A stretch of DNA of 64,000 nucleotides from Piscicola geometra. Lineage: Eukaryota; Annelida; Clitellata; Hirudinida; Piscicolidae. Made by a program: the position numbers and the translations under genes. Where the stretch lies: assembly GCA_943735955.1 (NCBI GenBank), contig OX030957.1:12280017-12344016 (forward strand), given 5' to 3'. Positions 1 through 12,700 of the stretch are shown here, piece by piece (the first letter of the stretch is position 1; the number at the start of each line of letters is the position of its first letter). Below the pieces are notes generated by a model. It did not search any database, had not been told where the DNA came from, and saw only the letters and a program-made list of their open reading frames with translations.

Positions 1-57
1 GATTTGATTTTATCAAAACATTCCTCACAACATAACATCACCTTTACTTACCACCAG

Positions 58-3000
58 GAACGATCTTCCGTCTGAGGGGTTCCATTACCACCATCAACTT
101 CTTAGACTGCAACGCTTCGATGATGATTCCTGCCACAGAGCAGTGGAAAGAAGTTAAAGAAAAATCTTCTTCTTTCAGTAAGTTTGAAATTATTATTGTT
201 AAGAAGAACCTATGAACTTTCTTATGTGCCATGATTAAATGTTTTTTTTGAATATTTTTAGGACTTGTTAGATGCTGGAGTTTCGCTCATTTTTTGTTTA
301 TACGAAATGATTTGCAAAAGTGTCTTTCCTACCTAATAATAATAATAATAATATATAATATATAATAATAGCTATCTGGCTCTCATCCCGTCGAAACTCT
401 GCTCACACTTCCAAAGATCCAGTTCGCATTTGTCAGAACGAGATAATTCTTTCTGAAAGTGTCAGAAACCTAGGAGTTTATCTCGACAAAGACTTCACCA
501 TGACGACACACATCAACAAGATGCCTTAAACCTGCTTTGCTTCTTTACGTCAAATACGACCCATAAGATGGTTTTTGACCAAGGACTCAATAAGAACATT
601 GGCTTCTTCTTTGGTTCTCAGTCGAATTGACTATGGCAATGACGCAGCTGCAGAAAATTCAGTATGTAATCAACAACACAGCTAGGCTCATAACAGGTGC
701 TAGAAAGTATGATCACATCAGCCCTGTTCTCAAGGAGCTTTGCTGGCTTTGTGTTTAAATCAGAATTGAATACAAAAACATCTTGTTAATGCTAATGAGT
801 GCCCAGATTATTTCTCGAGTAGTATTGTCATGAGCAAGTCTTCCCCAGAGGGAAAGACTCAGGTCTTCCAGGTCAAGAGATGTGGTTCCACAGAGCTACA
901 AACTCAAATATGCAGGTGCAAGAAGCTTTTTTGTTGCAGCGCCGACTCTTTGGAATAGTCTTCCCAATAGACTCAAATCCCCGAGCTCGACCGCGATATC
1001 TAGCCGTTCCCTGAAAACGTAATTGTTCGACCGATCACAATAACTTACAAATTTACTGCTCATTTTCCATTAATAATTTCTTTCTTCCCAATTTCATCCT
1101 TTTTTTATTAATACTGATGGTCAATAATAATTGTAAAATAAATAATAAAAATTAATATTATAATTATTAAAATCTTTTAAGTTATTATTTTCTATTTAAT
1201 TTAATATTTTGAATATAATAATACCTTCTGGTTCTGGGGTATTAGTTTTATTGTTTGGCGAGTTCTTCGATGATAAAAAGTCTTGAAAAATTTCATTGAA
1301 CATTTTCTCTGTTCTCATCTCTGCTAAATTCGTAAGAAAGATATTTACATGCTTCTGAGCACCCAAAAGATTTAAAACTGGACTGGAGTGCTTGGCTTAA
1401 TTCTGATATAGGACATAGAACTGCATAGAGTAGGTAGTTGCACGGGTTTTTTTATTTTAACTTTTCGGAAATTAAATTATTATTTTTGGAAAAAAAAGTT
1501 TAAAACGAGAAAAAATATACCAAATATATTACAAAGCGATTATTAATAATAAAGATAGAGACATTTAAAAGTTGAAATTTGCTTGGGTAGTTTAACATTG
1601 TATAAGGCAAAAAAAGTGTGATGCATTCTTACATGAGTGTGTGGTTTGTATTTAAATAATTCACACTTTATTTTGTTTTATATAATAATTAAATTTCTTG
1701 ATTTGAAAAATAAAAGAAATTAAAAATACGTTTTTAATATCAAAAATGACACAATCAATGGAACAACGTCTTAGTTGTGAGATGCGTTCTTATACGAGTT
1801 TGTGGTTTGTATTTAAATAATTCACACTTTATTTTGTTATATATAATAATTAAATTTTTTGATTTAAAAAATAAAAGAAATTAAAAAGACGTTTTTTTGT
1901 TTTTTATTATCAAAAATGACACAATCAATGGAACAGCGTCTTTTGACAATTTTGTCATAGGCATCAACTTTGACGAGGAATATGTCAGCTCGTAAATGAC
2001 CACAAGGCTTGAAATTTCCGAAATTATATCAGACAATAACCAATATAAATTTAAAAAGCAAAAAATTGTGCATGATAAATCAAATAAGGCAGAGTATCGG
2101 ATCAAGAGATGCACTTTTGACATTTTTGTCAATAGGCATCAACTTTGACGAGGAATATGTCAGCTCGTAAATGATCACGAGGCTTGAAATTTCCGAAATT
2201 ATATAAAACAATAACCAATATAAATTTAAAAAGCAAAAAATTGTGCATGATAAACCAAATAAGGCAGAGTATCGGATCAAGAGATGCACTTTTGACATTT
2301 TTGTCAATAGGCATCAACTTTGACGAGGAATATGTCAGCTCGTAAATGACCACGAGGCTTGAAATTTCCGAAATTATATCAAACAATAACCAATATAAAT
2401 TTAAAAAGCAAAAAATTGTGCATGATAAATCAAATAAGGCAGAGTATCGGATCAAGAGATGCACTTTTGACATTTTTGTCAATAGGCATCAACTTTGACG
2501 AGGAATATGTCAGCTCGTAAATGACCACGAGGCTTGAAATTTCCGAAATTATATCAAACAATAACCAATATAAATTTAAAAAGCAAAAAATTGTGCATGA
2601 TAAATCAAATAGGCAGAGTATCGGATCAAGAGATGCACTTTTGACATTTTTGTCATAGGCATCAACTTTGACGAGGAATATGTCAGCTCGAAAATCACAT
2701 CGAGGCTTGAAATTTCCGAAATTATATCAAACAATAACCAATATAAATAGAAAAAGCAAAAAAGTTCTCATGAAGCATATTAAAATACGCAGAATCTAAA
2801 AACCCAAGAAAAAACATAATAAAGAAAACCACTCATTTTTCAAGGCAAATTTCTCCTCTCAAGTGCAAGCTAGAATTTATATAGACAAACCAAATTGTTC
2901 TCCTATCCATCCTGAACAAATTGATGTACCCCATGACTAGATAAGCAAAAGTGACATTTCCTAAAATAATATAAACGAAACACAGTATTGCCAGGCGAAG

Positions 3001-6000
3001 GCTCGCTATTAAGCTAATAGCGAGCCTTCGTTTATAGCATATACGCATAAGACTAGCATTGTCCTATCAGCGCGATTAAATACAATTTAAAGGGCCATGC
3101 AACTACCTAGCATAGAGAGTAGACATTGAGGCTAGAAATTTTGCATCCAGCGTTTCTGAAAGTGATCCTAATCCAATCTCACATAAAGCATCTTTAATAC
3201 TTGTTAGTTTGTTGTGAAATATACAAAGATTTCTAGTCCTAGCAATAAATCGAGTACTGCTGATTGACATCAGCCTACGATACTTTTTTGTGATGTTCTG
3301 TGTTTTCAAGAAATTTGTCTAATTCTTCCATTTCTCCTTCACTTGACTGTGCAATCTATATTAATGTGATTTAATAATATAAAACTAAGTTATTATAAAT
3401 GATTTCTGATATGCAGCAGAATGGGCCATCAATAAAAGACGTCCACAATTTTTTTTGCTTTTTACCACTCCCCTTTCCTCCTTATCCACTTTTGTCCACT
3501 TTTGACTAAACCCCCTCTCCCTCCCCCTAGTTGTGGACGTCTAAAACATATAATCTACCGAACTTGAATCAATGAACATTTTTTATGTTTTTATATTACT
3601 CACAGCCTGACAGACGCAGGCCATGTTACAAATATTCCAAATGTTTCCTGGTTTTTATGCGCCAGAACGCCACTCCAACGAACGTACACATCTTTCAATG
3701 CATACGTCGCTAATCACCGCATCATATACACCAGGTATATGATAGTTCACGGCTGCTTGTCCGGGATTCGAACTAGCAACCTTTAAGTTGCAAGTCCGAC
3801 CTCTACCATCTAAGCCATCCCCGCTACCCAATTCTTAATGAAATAATAACTGTTCAAAATCATTTTCAGTTAATAAGTGTAATAAAAATGTAACAAACAA
3901 ATTATCCACCATCGTTTAATCACAGGAAAAACTAATTTTTGAGAATTGTTATTTGAGATTTTATTGAGTTGACAAATCAAACTTTAACAACATATTTAAA
4001 AAATAATATTTAAGCGTATTAATTATTATTAAACCTATCGTTTCTAAATATAACCTGTTTGTGAAAGATTGTTTGCGTTTGCATCCCAACTCTTTTGCCA
4101 TTAAACTAGAAGTATTTTGCAGTAAACTTATGCAAAACTACTGCACTCAAAGGTCACTACGCACACAAGTCTAGTATCTTAACTCATTGGCTTATCATCT
4201 CCTGTCTCTATCTGTGGTAGTTCTTCTAGTAGGTGTCTTTCCATAATTGATGTCCGCTGTGCTGACGACGACACACATGAATACACATCCTGGATTTTGC
4301 CAAAACATGAAACTGCTGCTGCACTCTACTCTGTTGCATGGCTTTCAACCAGCTGTAGGTTATGGGACCAGCACTATGTGATGATAGCTCGTGAATATTT
4401 CTCTCGTGTACGGGCTTGCACACCTTGCTTTCTTCCCCTCATGTTCACTCCTCCATCATAGCCCTGGCTAACCATCTGGTCTGAGTTAATTACCATTGTC
4501 TTCAAGAAGTATTGTTGGAAAACTTTCCCAGGTTGAAGAAATAGTTTCAACTATAGCAATAAGACGTTTCTGTGGTATTCCTTTCAAAGTGGAAATTTGA
4601 AATATAGGCGCAATTAAGACTTAAATTCAAGTGCATTTTCATACATATCTGAATTATTATTTTATTGTTGATCTATAATTGTTAAAAAAATATGACATAA
4701 TCATGATAAACTATTGAAAACTGAAAATTAGTCCAAAATAATTATAATTTTACCAGTTTTTTTCCATTTTTATAGCGTACACTGATAGCAACTTGCATCT
4801 TGGTACTAGCATCTGTTGTTTCATCCATTAGAAATATTTCTCTGAATGGTTTATTTGTCAGAAGGATTGGCTTCAAAACTTCTTCAATTGTAAGTTTATC
4901 AAAAATCTTTATGAGACATGTAATTAGGGTTCATTCATGAAATCATCTAAATCTGGCATGAACGACCTGAAACTTTGAAGAAAACTTTGGAAATGACCTT
5001 CAGTACCGCGATCACCATGGAATGCAATATTCTCCATAGCTAACCATCGAAAATGCGGAAGAGACTGGTTAGGCCTTTTCAATTGCGGACTTCCGTGGCG
5101 CTGATAAATTTTTCTTTCACTGTCGAGCAACTCTGGTCATCAAATTGAATAATCCGTTGAGCATCTTTGCAACTCCTCACGTGCACATCACTTGAATCGT
5201 GCTTTGTCGCTTTTTCAATTAGTTTTTTCCAGTCATTTATACCCCAAAACCTGAATTCGTCATTTTTCGATTTGCTAATTGTTAACAACTTGCAATAAAA
5301 ACACTGCGCACCAGCAGTCTAAGGGATTATATTTGACCCAGTTGAATCGATCGTACTACGAGAGCTGAAACGACCGATTCTGGTTATTTTTTGGTATTTT
5401 ATCCAGGGTAATCCTCGTTAAATCAAAACGCAAAATAGCAGCTTGCCACACTAGAACAAATTATCTAAATTATCACTTATCAGACATGAGTTCTTATAGT
5501 AGGTATGCAAGGGCGGATCCAGAGAAGGTCAAATGAAATAACAGCGAAAAATCAAGGTTCCATGTTGTTCTATATAAACTGTGTTGTGGAGGAAAGAATT
5601 TCTTGCTATGGTTGTTGTTGTTGTTGTATTTCGTTGTGTTGTTCAGCAGTCTGGAGAGAATAGTCTCGCTCAGCTGCGCAACCCTGCCAGGCTCTTGAGT
5701 CAGTTCTCTTGTGTTCTTGCCCAGCCCGTGTTCCAGGGCTAGGCAGTCTGTCCAGAGATGAGTTTGTTGTCTCCTGGGCTGTCTTGCAGAGTCTGTCCTG
5801 GCAGGGTGGCCGAAAGTACCCACATTTGAGGCGCAAGCACCCCCCACCGCACCGCGTGGAGGTTGTGGGTATGCGGTAGTCTTGCTATGGTACCAAACTA
5901 TATTCGGGATCTTTGGTACTACAATTGGTAATGTTTTTTCGCGTCTTTTTCTGCTTACAAAAATTATTAAATATTTTTTCGGTCGATTTAATAAATGTTA

Positions 6001-6701
6001 ATATTTTAGTCATTCTGTTTTTGAGATAAATATAAAGTTTAAAAAAATACCTAAATGTTGTATCAGTGAATGTTTCAAATGATAGGTTTTGAAAGCCTTT
6101 TTGATTATTATAAAATTTTACAACTTTGTTACAAAGAGCACAATATGTTTTTTTTACAATTCTTGGAATATCCCAGCATTCCCAGAGTATCAAAATAACA
6201 AACATTTTGTGAAATCTTTCAGTCATTAATGACTTTGCTGAACGTGGAGTTGCGCTAATTCGAGATTTAATCTCTAGTTCTACACGCATTGACGAATAAA
6301 AGCAATATTTTTTATGTAGTTGAGGGCCATAGAAAACTTTTTTTAAAACTTACTAAATCGTCAGCATTTGGTGCCGAGATACAGTTAACAACCAAAGTAC
6401 GTAGATAAGTATTAAATATTAATTCGAATATTTTTGATTTTTACTCTGAATAAAGTTTCAAATATTAAAGTATATTCATCTTTCGCTCTACAGCTTTTTT
6501 TCGTGCTAGCTTTTATTGACTATAAAAGCATCCAAAGGGTTAAAAACTATAAATTATATTTGCCATTTGTTAATAATAAACACAGCACATACACATACAC
6601 AGCTCATACCTTTTTTGAAAATGTGTGTACAGAGAAATGTATATATATAGTAGGGGGAGGTTGCTCAAGATGAAAAGAGTCTATTTACAGCTATATTACT
6701 G

Positions 6702-6774
<73 letters not shown>

Positions 6775-9700
6775 GATACTTTCTTATTTTATTTTTTACA
6801 GCTGTCTTGCATGCACATTTGTATTTACGTTTCGTTTCTGAAAGTTGTCTTGTTCAATTATAATCATTTTAAAAAATTATTTCTAGAATATTTCTTGGGA
6901 GATGAAATTTTGCTGTTTTTGGCTCAACATCCGAATGAAGATAATTTTTATTTATTCTTATTAATTAGATGTAGCGGCCCACATTTGTAGTGGCCTTTTA
7001 TATAACGGTCCACTTCTAGGACTAACGTACCTTTGTCTTTCGTACTATATATAAAACCTTCTCGCTAATAAACTCTCTCTCTTATGTCGCTTATGCGACA
7101 TTGTCGCTTCAATTGGTGACCCCGACGTTCTAACCTCGTAGATTTTCCAACAAGCCTTATCATCCAGACAACAGCATGGAGGAGAGAAACAACAACAAAA
7201 AAAGAGAAGCAACAACTGAAACAAAAAAAGAGAAGCAACAACTGAAACAAAAACAAGAAAAGCAACAACAACATAAATAAGAAAGGTAAAAAAAACAAGC
7301 TTTATAACAAAAACAACTAAACATCAACAACAACAAGAAAAAACAAAAAAGAAGCTGATGTTTATTCGACCACGTGGGTTTCTCGTTTTGGCATTCCGCT
7401 TCATCTTGTAACGGAACGAGAACGCCAATCTGAGCCCGAACTCATGAGTTATTTTTCTGCATTGATCGCTCCCTTACCGTTTTCAAATTCACAAACCTCT
7501 GGTGAATGCCTTTTAGAACCAAACTCCACCGAAGTCTGATTGCCAGCAGCACCATCGGCCACATCTTTCAGAATACGTCTGCCCATTTGAGTACATACGT
7601 GCTTTTTGAAAATATTGTGGCAAATGCGCAAGGGTAGAAAAAAAAGAGAACAAGAGTAGAACAACAGTAGAACAACAGTAGAACAACAGTAGAACAAGAA
7701 TAAAATAACAGTAGAATAACATTAGAAAAACGAAAGAACAACAGTAGAACACAAAGAAATACAGAAGAACACATAAAGAAATACAATTTTCAAAAAAACA
7801 CGATTTGAAAAATAATTAATTCTCTGCTATCCGCGAGAGGACTATTGTACTGGCCTACATTTATAGCGGTCTACTTCTAGGGCTAACGTACCTTTGTCTC
7901 TCGTACTATATATAAGGAAGCCTTCTCGTTAATGAACTCTCCTCTCTTTTCTCTCCATACTCCCATTGTGCTCGCTACAATGCAAGTAGTAGAATTAATA
8001 ATTGAGGGATTAGCCTATTGTAACCATGGATGTGTTGCATGGTCATAGTTGCCTAAGATGAAACATAAGTAGATGTTTAAGATTAAACATTGATAAATCT
8101 TTCTCTGGCATCGGTCCATCTTGGGAGATGTTGGTAGCGCTTTGATAAACTTACATAGACTCTCAACAGTGAAATAGACTATATGTGTTTTAAATACACT
8201 ATTGAAAATCATTAAAAACCAATAATTTACTAGTTATTAAATAAAAACTGTTAGAATTCATTATCTTTGACACCAGTTTGTTCTTTTCATAGCTAAATCT
8301 CAAATTTGAATAGATGTAAACTTTCGTCTCATTAGTCTCTATAGACCGTAGACTAGAGGTTTGCACGGAAAAAGATTGAAGCAGTAAGTAAAGTAAAATA
8401 AAAAAAATCCTCTGGATAAAACGAGTTTATCTTATGTTATTCCAACATTATTCTGCAGAATTTACTTGAAAAGTAAAATTTTAACAGATTCTAAAACTTT
8501 TTTTAGAACGTTTGATAACGCTTTTAAAAAGGAACTGAGAGACTATATTTTACAGAAGAAATAAAGATTTGTTTGAATTATCAATAAAGTAAGGTTTAGT
8601 GAGCGGAAAAAATACTTCTTTAGATAATAAAGATTAAATTACAATTTAAATTACGTTCAAATTACAATTTTTATTACATACAATATCATTTCATCTGAGG
8701 CAACTGAGTATTCCATCTTGGAAACCCAGTGCTCAAGATGGAGTTTTTGAGAAATCATGTCTGAGGGTATAAACTCATATTTATTTATTTATATTTTTTA
8801 TGTTAAAGTTGATAAAGTTAGACAAAATAATGACTGGATAAATTTTCATTTACGTTATTGGTTATGCAATCGAGCTATGAGGCTACGTGTAGAAATCGTT
8901 CAATCTTGTGAAAACCCCCTATTTTATAGCGTCACGAACTGAAAAGCCTAGCAACAATATCTTGATATTTTCGGTTTTTTGAAACACCCTAATACTAGAG
9001 TGTTCAAAAATCAAACAAAGACCTATTTATTTTAAATAGCAAAGCTGCGATTGATCAGTAGTAGTATTTAATATGATGAGTAATCGATTGAACTTTCTAT
9101 TATTTTTCTTTTCATTTAACTCTAGCCTCCACCTCATTTACACTCCAAGGACAATCTCCTGCTTTGAAGAGCCGAGTTTCACCCACATCTTCAATCGAAC
9201 TCAACGTCGACAAGCAGTATGCCGTCATCTGTTCTGAAAAACAAGCTAGAGTAAGAATCAGATTGTTTTATAATTTTTTACAAATCAAATACATCTGTAT
9301 TTTCCGAGTAAAAAAAACTTTTATAAACTTTTATATTTAGCAAACCGCTCAGAGATATGAAAAATATTAAAATTTCGAAGAAGAAAAAAATATATTATTA
9401 AAATTTTGATATTTCATGACATCATTGATCTCATGGGTAGAGAACCTGAATTTTTCTATAACTTTAAGTTTTATGCAAAAGATTACATTTTTTTTCCGTA
9501 TTTTTCGTTCACGGAACTTTAGTTTATCTCAGCAGTGTCCATGTTCTTTCCAAGAAATGTAGGCTACTTAGGTGTGTGGGAATCGAACACACAGATTTAA
9601 GCCGCGATTCCTTAACCAATCGGCCACCTCTTCACTCATAAAAGGTACCAGCAGTGATATATCAGTAACTGAAACTAGAACTGAAAGTGAAATGCTGGGG

Positions 9701-12700
9701 TAGATATTTTTGATTCTGTCGAAACCGAAAGTTAACTGAAAAACTAAAATTTTAGTATTGGCCCAAAACCGAAATTAAGCCAAAACTGAAATCCCATTTT
9801 TGGCGGAAACGAAAATTAAGACGAAATTTTTACAAGATAAATAATATTTTATTGAAAGCAAAAATTTAATATTTAGCAATGACATAATACCGAAAGTCAA
9901 AAATAAAATGTGTTTTTTTCAGGATTAAATAATATCATCATTGAAACGTATGCCAATCATGGAACGGGCTATGTAAAAAGTTTTAATCCACTATTCCAGT
10001 TTATTTTTTTGAAAACTAAGTAGGACTTTTTTCTCTCAATAATTTAGGCTCATAATCAGCCAATTGGGACGATTGGAATTGCAATTCCTATTGCGTGAGC
10101 ATCATAATCACTTGAAATGCCCAGAAGTGTATTTTTTATTTAGGATTAACCACACATGAAAGCAATTCAATATCTAAATGTGAACCAGGGATGAACAGTT
10201 GTGTATGAAACAATGAGCAAATGACTGGGTAAATTGTGTTCTACGTAGCTCAACCTTGCAGATTCATGACTATAAACTTTGTAGTTAGAAGCGAAATTCA
10301 AAGAAAGCCCATTTTCTTTGCAGCCTTTTTAAATCTGTTGTTTGAAATACTAACAATATATTCAAGGTAAACCAAACTCAGTTTTATCATATAAAATTTT
10401 TTGTGAATTTAAATTTATGACAAAGTAGAGTTAACAAAAATACATAAACATTTATAAGCATGCCATCACAAAAACAAGTATATTTTTACCATCAAATCTT
10501 TGTTTATTTTGAGATCTTACTCTGAAGCTTTCAGATTTTTCGCTGAGTAGATGACGACATTGACTCATAATCTTGGTTTTGTTACTTAATTAGATCTTTG
10601 CACACACAATTGAATAATTGGCGAACCATAAGATACACGGTTTGGTGTCCCTGCTCACAACGGTGGTCCACATGTGCAGGCATAAAGGAGCTTTTTTGTC
10701 CATCCCTGCTGCTTCGAATAAAGCAAGATGACTAGTGGAAAAAGATGCTATAAACTTCAGAAAAAGATCTTCTTGATTGCATTTTGTGCTGTTAAAAAAA
10801 TGCGACAGAGCACACAGCTAAGCTCACATTCAGTTGGCTCACATGAACCACCTCGGTGCAGCAGTTTGTGTGCTTTCCAGAATTCTCTTCGAGCAAGATT
10901 GACATTTTTTTTCTCTACTGATTGATCTTCTGATGCACCCAGAAGTATATACAAAGGGCAGCATGTCTTTCTCATCCAAATCATTGGGATCATCGGCCAA
11001 ATCAGCTGAAGGAACTCTTTTTGAAGTAAAGGCTCCCATGGTTGCGCCGCTGATCACGATAGTATTGTCTATATTTTACAAAATACCATTCGTCTTACAA
11101 GGGGAAATGAAACTTTTTGAGTTTATTTTATATTAAATAAAGTTTCATTTTAAAAATAGGTTTCACAAATATGATAGAATCATTTCTATCGTATTCGTAG
11201 GAATCAGTTAAATCCTTATCGAAAATCCGCTTCAGGTGATCTCATTACCTTCTCAAACGTGCTGTTACAAGGTTAAAGTTACTGAAACATCATGTGTGGC
11301 AGTTGCTGAAGTTATCCCTTTTAAAGGTCATTTAACTTTATTTCTTCAAAAGACTATTTTTTTCTTATTCAAGTTTTCTAAGAAACTAGATTATTTTTTC
11401 TACCTTACAACTGCAACTTCCAGATAGTTCATGCCTCACGTGCTACGTCGCTAATGGCCACATATCAGTATTCAGTCTGCCCAGCTTGAAACCTCTCATC
11501 GACGTGGAGTACGTCAGTATTCCAGACATTCGGTTGGCTACTGATTATTTTATATTTTTTTATCTATTCATTTGTATATTTATCTATTATTGAGTTATCG
11601 ACTAGCAAATACAAATATCGTCTATCTTTTCTTACATCTACCAATTCATTCACACTTCCTTAGGTTTATCTACTAATTCTGTTATGCATCCATTCAGAGT
11701 TGCTAAGACTATATGCTTTTCAAGTTTCGGAACTTGCATCTTCATGCCTTCTCCCACGGAACTTCTCAAAACAACACTCTCTGCTGAAACCAGGTATATT
11801 TTATTCAAATTTATGCGAAACATATTAATAAAAAAATTATTCCTTTCAAAATGGATCTTTAGCCATTATTAGAATTTTTATCTCCTATAGCACGGTTTAT
11901 TAAATTATTATTTGAATACCTAAATAATAAAATTTTACTGAAATCTTTGAAGTCAATTTGATTTCTTGCTTGGTCTTTGTTTACTTTTAATAAAAAAAAT
12001 CTTTCGTAGGTAAGCGAAAAATATATTTGGAAAAACGCTGAGTTGTTGCAGAAGGTTCAATATTTTTATTTATTAATCCAAATTCTGTTGTACTACAAGA
12101 TTATAAAGTTTTAAGATAAAAAAGTTTATAAATATGTAAAATAACAATGAGGGAAATACCAATTCTTCATGAGCTATTTACTAAACTTAACAATCTGCGA
12201 CGAAAAAGCGAGAACTTTCACAGTGAAACCGAAGAAAAAACCAAAGACCATTACATTATTATGACCAATTCATACGAGTCAAAAAAGGCGTAAACTGTAG
12301 AGTTCAGACCTCGATTATTTTTTATTCCTGGTCCCGTCCCGTTCCCGCAATTCGATTCCTGGTTCCGACTCGTTCCCATCATCATCATCATTATCCTGTT
12401 CGATATACAACTACTCCGAAGACCGCTCTTGCACCAGAAGTGATATTACATGAAGGTGCTCAAGAATTGAGGACTGAGCATCTGTGTCGATTGGTGTAAT
12501 CCAGAGTCAGCTATAACTGCAACTTCCCCGTGGTTTGTATGCAGCGTGTTTACTGTATTGGAAATTCTAGGTCTTGATCTTTCAACCACTACCAAGTTCT
12601 ACTGCCGTAGTCGGCTGATACAGACTGACACAGAATAATGTCAAGTTTCCACTAAAAACCGTTTATTTATCTTGCGCTTTCTCGTTTTTGTGGAGTTGGC

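Noticed and set aside
1881..2482. Three overlapping, near-identical minus ORFs (MTKMSKVHLL...)
   Set aside because: By-product of the 175-bp tandem repeat, which keeps frame only for one unit; no homology.
5494..5847. 117-residue minus ORF as a novel gene
   Set aside because: It is the head-to-tail junction of the short LINE derivative plus flanking DNA.
9580..9643. Functional tRNA-Leu
   Set aside because: The anticodon and T arms fit, but the variable arm and acceptor stem are missing.
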